A stretch of 64,000 bases of DNA from Glycine soja (taxonomy: Eukaryota > Streptophyta > Magnoliopsida > Fabales > Fabaceae), in assembly GCF_004193775.1 (NCBI RefSeq), contig NC_041006.1, forward strand, positions 20,210,817-20,274,816. The letters are read 5' to 3'. The translations under genes were made by a program, and so were the position numbers. Below, in pieces: positions 61,470 through 64,000 of the stretch; position 1 is the first letter of the stretch, and each line of letters starts with the position of its first letter. The notes under the pieces were generated by a model. It ran no database searches. It was not told where the DNA came from and saw only the letters and a list, made by a program, of their open reading frames with translations.

Positions 61470-62576
61470 CTAAGATGATGGTGGCGGCGGCGGTGGAAGA
61501 TCAAAGCTTGACCGGATGTAAGACACATCTTCTTCAACCTTTGTCATTCTTGACTCCATTTCATTGAAGCACTTATGCACTTGCAATTCCAAAGTATCAA
61601 ACCTCTCACCAACAAAGGTTTGAAGACCATCAAACCTGTCCATAATCTTTGAAAGAAGAGATGAATCTTCTCCTTCATGTCCTTCTTCACCAACATTTCT
61701 AGCACCCTTCTTCACCCAAGAGCCATCATGCTCCTTTACATAACCAAAGGATGCTATGACTGAAGTGCCTATAAGGAATGATCTCTTGATTGGAACACAA
61801 GGTTCAGAATCAAGAGGGATATTGAAGTGTTGAAGGAAAAGGGTAACAAGATGAGGATAAGGCAATGGGTCATTCAATCGCAATGCCTTATGCATGCGAT
61901 ATCTAACAAGGTGTGCCCAATCAATTTGTAAACCTTTATGAAAGGCCCACATGACAATGAGATCTTCTTCAGAAACCTGGGCAAGGTTTAAAGATTTAGG
62001 GAGTAAGATGCGAACAATAAGGTAATGGAGGATGCGGCTCTCAAAAGCCAATGAACCAGCAAGAAGCCTTCCGGTCATATCCGCTTGGTTGGTGCAAACC
62101 AACCGGCGGGCATCATGCACAGAAAAATCGAATTTCCAATCATCAATCAGTGCACCCTCAAAAGGCACACCTTCACTAGGCAATTTTGTTAAATCGTAAA
62201 ATAGGGATTGGTCAATGACCATCTTAATCCCATAGATTTTAGACATTAGGATACCTTCATGGATTTCTAAATTAGAATAGAAAGCTTTGACTAATTCAGA
62301 ATAGACAGGTAATTTTAGAGACATGAATGGAATAAGATTGGAGTTTTCAAATGCTTGGAAGCATTCAAAATTCTCATTTGAAAAGAACTCCATATCTATG
62401 AATTTTGGATCTATAATGGAACGAGATGAAAAGAGGTTTGTGTATCGTATACGCTGTTCCTCTGATGAAAACAATGATCCAGAGGGAATGGAGGGAGGAA
62501 TTGGGGTTTCCTGTGACCTGGAATGCCGTTGACTCCGACTTGAAGTGCCTTTCTGCTTCTTCGATGGTTCCGCCAT
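61470..62576 (-). CDS. SIRE envelope-like ORF / putative plant transposon protein domain (368 aa)
   Basis: This is an intact minus-strand ORF between gag and the PPT, where SIRE elements carry their so-called envelope-like gene. It starts MAEPSKKQKGTSSRSQRHSR with a basic Ser-rich N-terminus. The core (about residues 55-270: FIDMEFFSNENFECFQAF, LTKLPSEGVPFEGALIDDWK, YLIVRILLPKSLNLAQVSEE) resembles the putative plant transposon protein domain. A coiled-coil segment near residues 310-350 and a run of seven prolines end it. I see no signal peptide or clear membrane anchor, so an envelope role is unsupported here. Confidence 0.7.
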   Translation of the reverse strand: MAEPSKKQKGTSSRSQRHSRSQETPIPPSIPSGSLFSSEEQRIRYTNLFSSRSIIDPKFIDMEFFSNENFECFQAFENSNLIPFMSLKLPVYSELVKAFYSNLEIHEGILMSKIYGIKMVIDQSLFYDLTKLPSEGVPFEGALIDDWKFDFSVHDARRLVCTNQADMTGRLLAGSLAFESRILHYLIVRILLPKSLNLAQVSEEDLIVMWAFHKGLQIDWAHLVRYRMHKALRLNDPLPYPHLVTLFLQHFNIPLDSEPCVPIKRSFLIGTSVIASFGYVKEHDGSWVKKGARNVGEEGHEGEDSSLLSKIMDRFDGLQTFVGERFDTLELQVHKCFNEMESRMTKVEEDVSYIRSSFDLPPPPPPSS

Positions 62577-63283
62577 TTGAGGAGTTTTTTTCTAGATTTC
62601 AATCGGTTCAAATGAAAATGAGTGAAAAAGATGAAGTTTGGGCTTTGTGGGGAGTGATTTGGACAAGAATTGAGTGAGATATGGCTGGAAGAAAAATTGG
62701 GGGCGATTTGAAATTTGAATATATAGGTGCAGGGACGCATTGTAATCGATTACCAGAGAGCAACATTGCCAGAAATAACTGCTTGTAATCGATTACACTA
62801 TTATGGTAATTGATTACCAGTGGTTATTTTAGCCAGAAAACAAAAACAGAAGGCTTTCTAGGAGAAAATAAGTTTTGAGTTATTATCAAAATAATTTTTA
62901 TGAAAAATATATTTGAAGATACTTTATGAATAATTCTCAATCATGCAATTCACATATCATGTCATGCAAAAAACATTAAAACATGAAGATAATCAATTTT
63001 ATCAAAAACAATCAAAACACAAGTAAGAAGAATATTAATTTTACTTAAATATATGAATGAATATTTCATGCAAATAAGATGAAATCAATCAAGCAAATAT
63101 ACTCATGAAAACAATCAAAAAACACACAAATAAATAATTGTTAGTCATTATAATCAAATTGTTTGAATAAAAATTTCAACTTTAAGAGAAATTTTAATAA
63201 GATAATGGTTTTGATATTACCTTTTTCAGGATTAAAGTATCTAGATCTTCAAAGATGAGGACCATGCTTTTTCTCCTTGTTTT
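62577..63283 (-). other. Spacer where pol is missing
   Basis: AT-rich and non-coding. It contains TAATCGATTA-type sites at 62743, 62786 and 62807; the last two are 21 bp apart. Confidence 0.6.
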
Positions 63284-63974
63284 TCATCCTTGAGAGATAT
63301 TCTCGTCACTTTCATAATCTTTGGTTAGAAGATTAATCTCCTTTTCTGAACCATCGGATGAATCATTGTCATCCCATGCAATGCATGCTTTCTTAGTTCT
63401 TCTTTCGTCAAATCTTTTCTTTTCACTTTTCTCCGACCATTCTTCCTTTGACGGACAGTTGGCCTTAATGTGACCAATTTGGTTGCATTTGTAACACCTA
63501 AGGACTTGAGAATCGTCTTGTGATTTTCTTCCATTATTGAAATTCTGACGCCTGTCAATTCTTATTTTCTTGATGAATTTCTGAAATTTCTTAACAAAGA
63601 AAGAAAAATCTTCTTCGTCATCTGAATCTTCTTCTTCGTTTTCTTCTTGTATTGAAGATGAGGCTTTAAGGGCTATGCTTCTCTTCTTTTTGTCATTTTC
63701 TTCATTCTGATTGAGACGTTGAAGTTCCATCTCATGTTCCTGCAATTTACCAAATAAAGTGGCAAGAGACATGGAAGAGAGATCTTTGCTTTCAGAAATA
63801 GCAGTTACCTTGGGATGTCATTCCCTACTTAAACATCTTAAGACTTTATTAATTAAATCTTCATTAGGAAAGATTTTTCCTAAAGATGCAAGATGGTTTA
63901 CTATATGTGTAAATCTTTTTTGCAAACTATGGATATTTTCATTTGGGTTCATCTTAAATAATTCATATTCATGG
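63284..63974 (-). pseudogene. gag: SIRE-like Gag remnant
   Basis: The minus-strand frame reads FKMNPNENIHSLQKRFTHIV, INKVLRCLSRE, then TGA (63820-63818) where the family has Trp, then HPKVTAISESKDLSSMSLAT, an acidic stretch, and the zinc knuckle CYKCNQIGHIKANC (CCHC intact). It ends early at 63284. The 5' part is cut at 63974 by another element. Confidence 0.88.
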
Positions 63975-64000
63975 TGTCATATCCTAATTTCGTTCGGGGA
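63975..64000 (+). mobile_element. Start of a third Ogre-like LTR (runs off the window)
   Basis: TGTCATATCCTAATTTCGTT agrees with the first 20 bases of the second Ogre-like LTR (TGTCATACCCTAATTTCGTC) except for two positions, and it interrupts the SIRE gag. Confidence 0.75.

Larger units (their letters stand above)
59422..63974 (-). mobile_element. SIRE-like copia element lacking pol: gag, envelope-like ORF, PPT, 3' LTR
   Basis: Minus-strand order is gag (63974-63284), envelope-like ORF (62576-61470), PPT AAAAAATGGGGAGAT (61065-61051), 3' LTR (61050-59422). The pol genes, normally about 4 kb between gag and the envelope-like ORF, are absent; only 0.7 kb of non-coding sequence with TAATCGATTA motifs is left. 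The gag is cut at 63974 by the start of an Ogre-like LTR. Confidence 0.85.

Noticed and set aside
61470..62576. A true viral-type envelope protein
   Set aside because: No signal peptide or membrane segment could be seen; the domain looks like a plant transposon protein.

Overview
The window is plant nuclear DNA, almost certainly from a legume and most likely Glycine (soybean or a close relative). The evidence is a complete Ogre/Tat-type Ty3-gypsy element, SIRE-like Ty1-copia LTRs rich in the TAATCGATTA palindrome, intron-bearing fragments of plant genes, and no compact operon-like coding. I see no intact host gene, rRNA, tRNA or CRISPR. It is a nest of transposable elements that carry broken gene pieces.

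Left block (31-25798). I read this as one Helitron on the minus strand. Its 3' end is a hairpin followed by CTAG at 31-34, and its 5' end is TC at 25798-25797, inserted between host A and T. It carries fragments of at least five unrelated genes: acyl carrier protein, RNA polymerase I subunit RPA12, CDC48, a 2-oxoglutarate oxygenase of the ACC-oxidase-homolog type, and a HAS1-type DEAD-box helicase. An Ogre retrotransposon (6776-24280, TSD aacta) later inserted into it. The Ogre has near-identical LTRs of 2829 and 2821 bp, an extra ORF1, gag, protease, a 288-bp in-frame intron, RT-RNaseH-archaeal-type RNaseH-integrase, a 55-bp tandem array and a PPT.

Middle block (25831-46380). A Pack-MULE (25831-27807) holds a two-exon VPS62-like fragment. 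Next come a foldback MITE, a small hAT element, and a degenerate Ty1-copia element on the minus strand (about 31387-37975) hit by two solo LTRs: a SIRE-like one (31507-33029, TSD cataa) and a short gypsy one (34218-34730, TSD ctaga). A long gypsy LTR fragment, an exostosin gene fragment, a gypsy-type transposon pseudogene split by another solo LTR, and a gypsy 3' end follow.

Right block (46385-64000). A 4.85-kb array of 24-bp dyad-symmetric repeats is followed by a decayed second Ogre-like element (minus; gag and 5' LTR), a gypsy LTR piece, a second copy of the gypsy-type transposon pseudogene, a gypsy gag fragment, and a SIRE-like element that lost pol but keeps gag and an envelope-like ORF. 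A third Ogre-like LTR starts at 63975.

The most interesting signal is recurrent: arrays of short hairpins with conserved loops and arms that change sequence but stay complementary. They occur in the Ogre leader (three GUAG loops), just after the Ogre pol stop (three GAAA loops), in the Ogre 55-bp array, and as two families in the transcribed part of both SIRE-like LTRs. The SIRE-like U3 regions also carry paired TAATCGATTA palindromes, always 21 bp apart. These look like an uncatalogued set of cis-acting elements.
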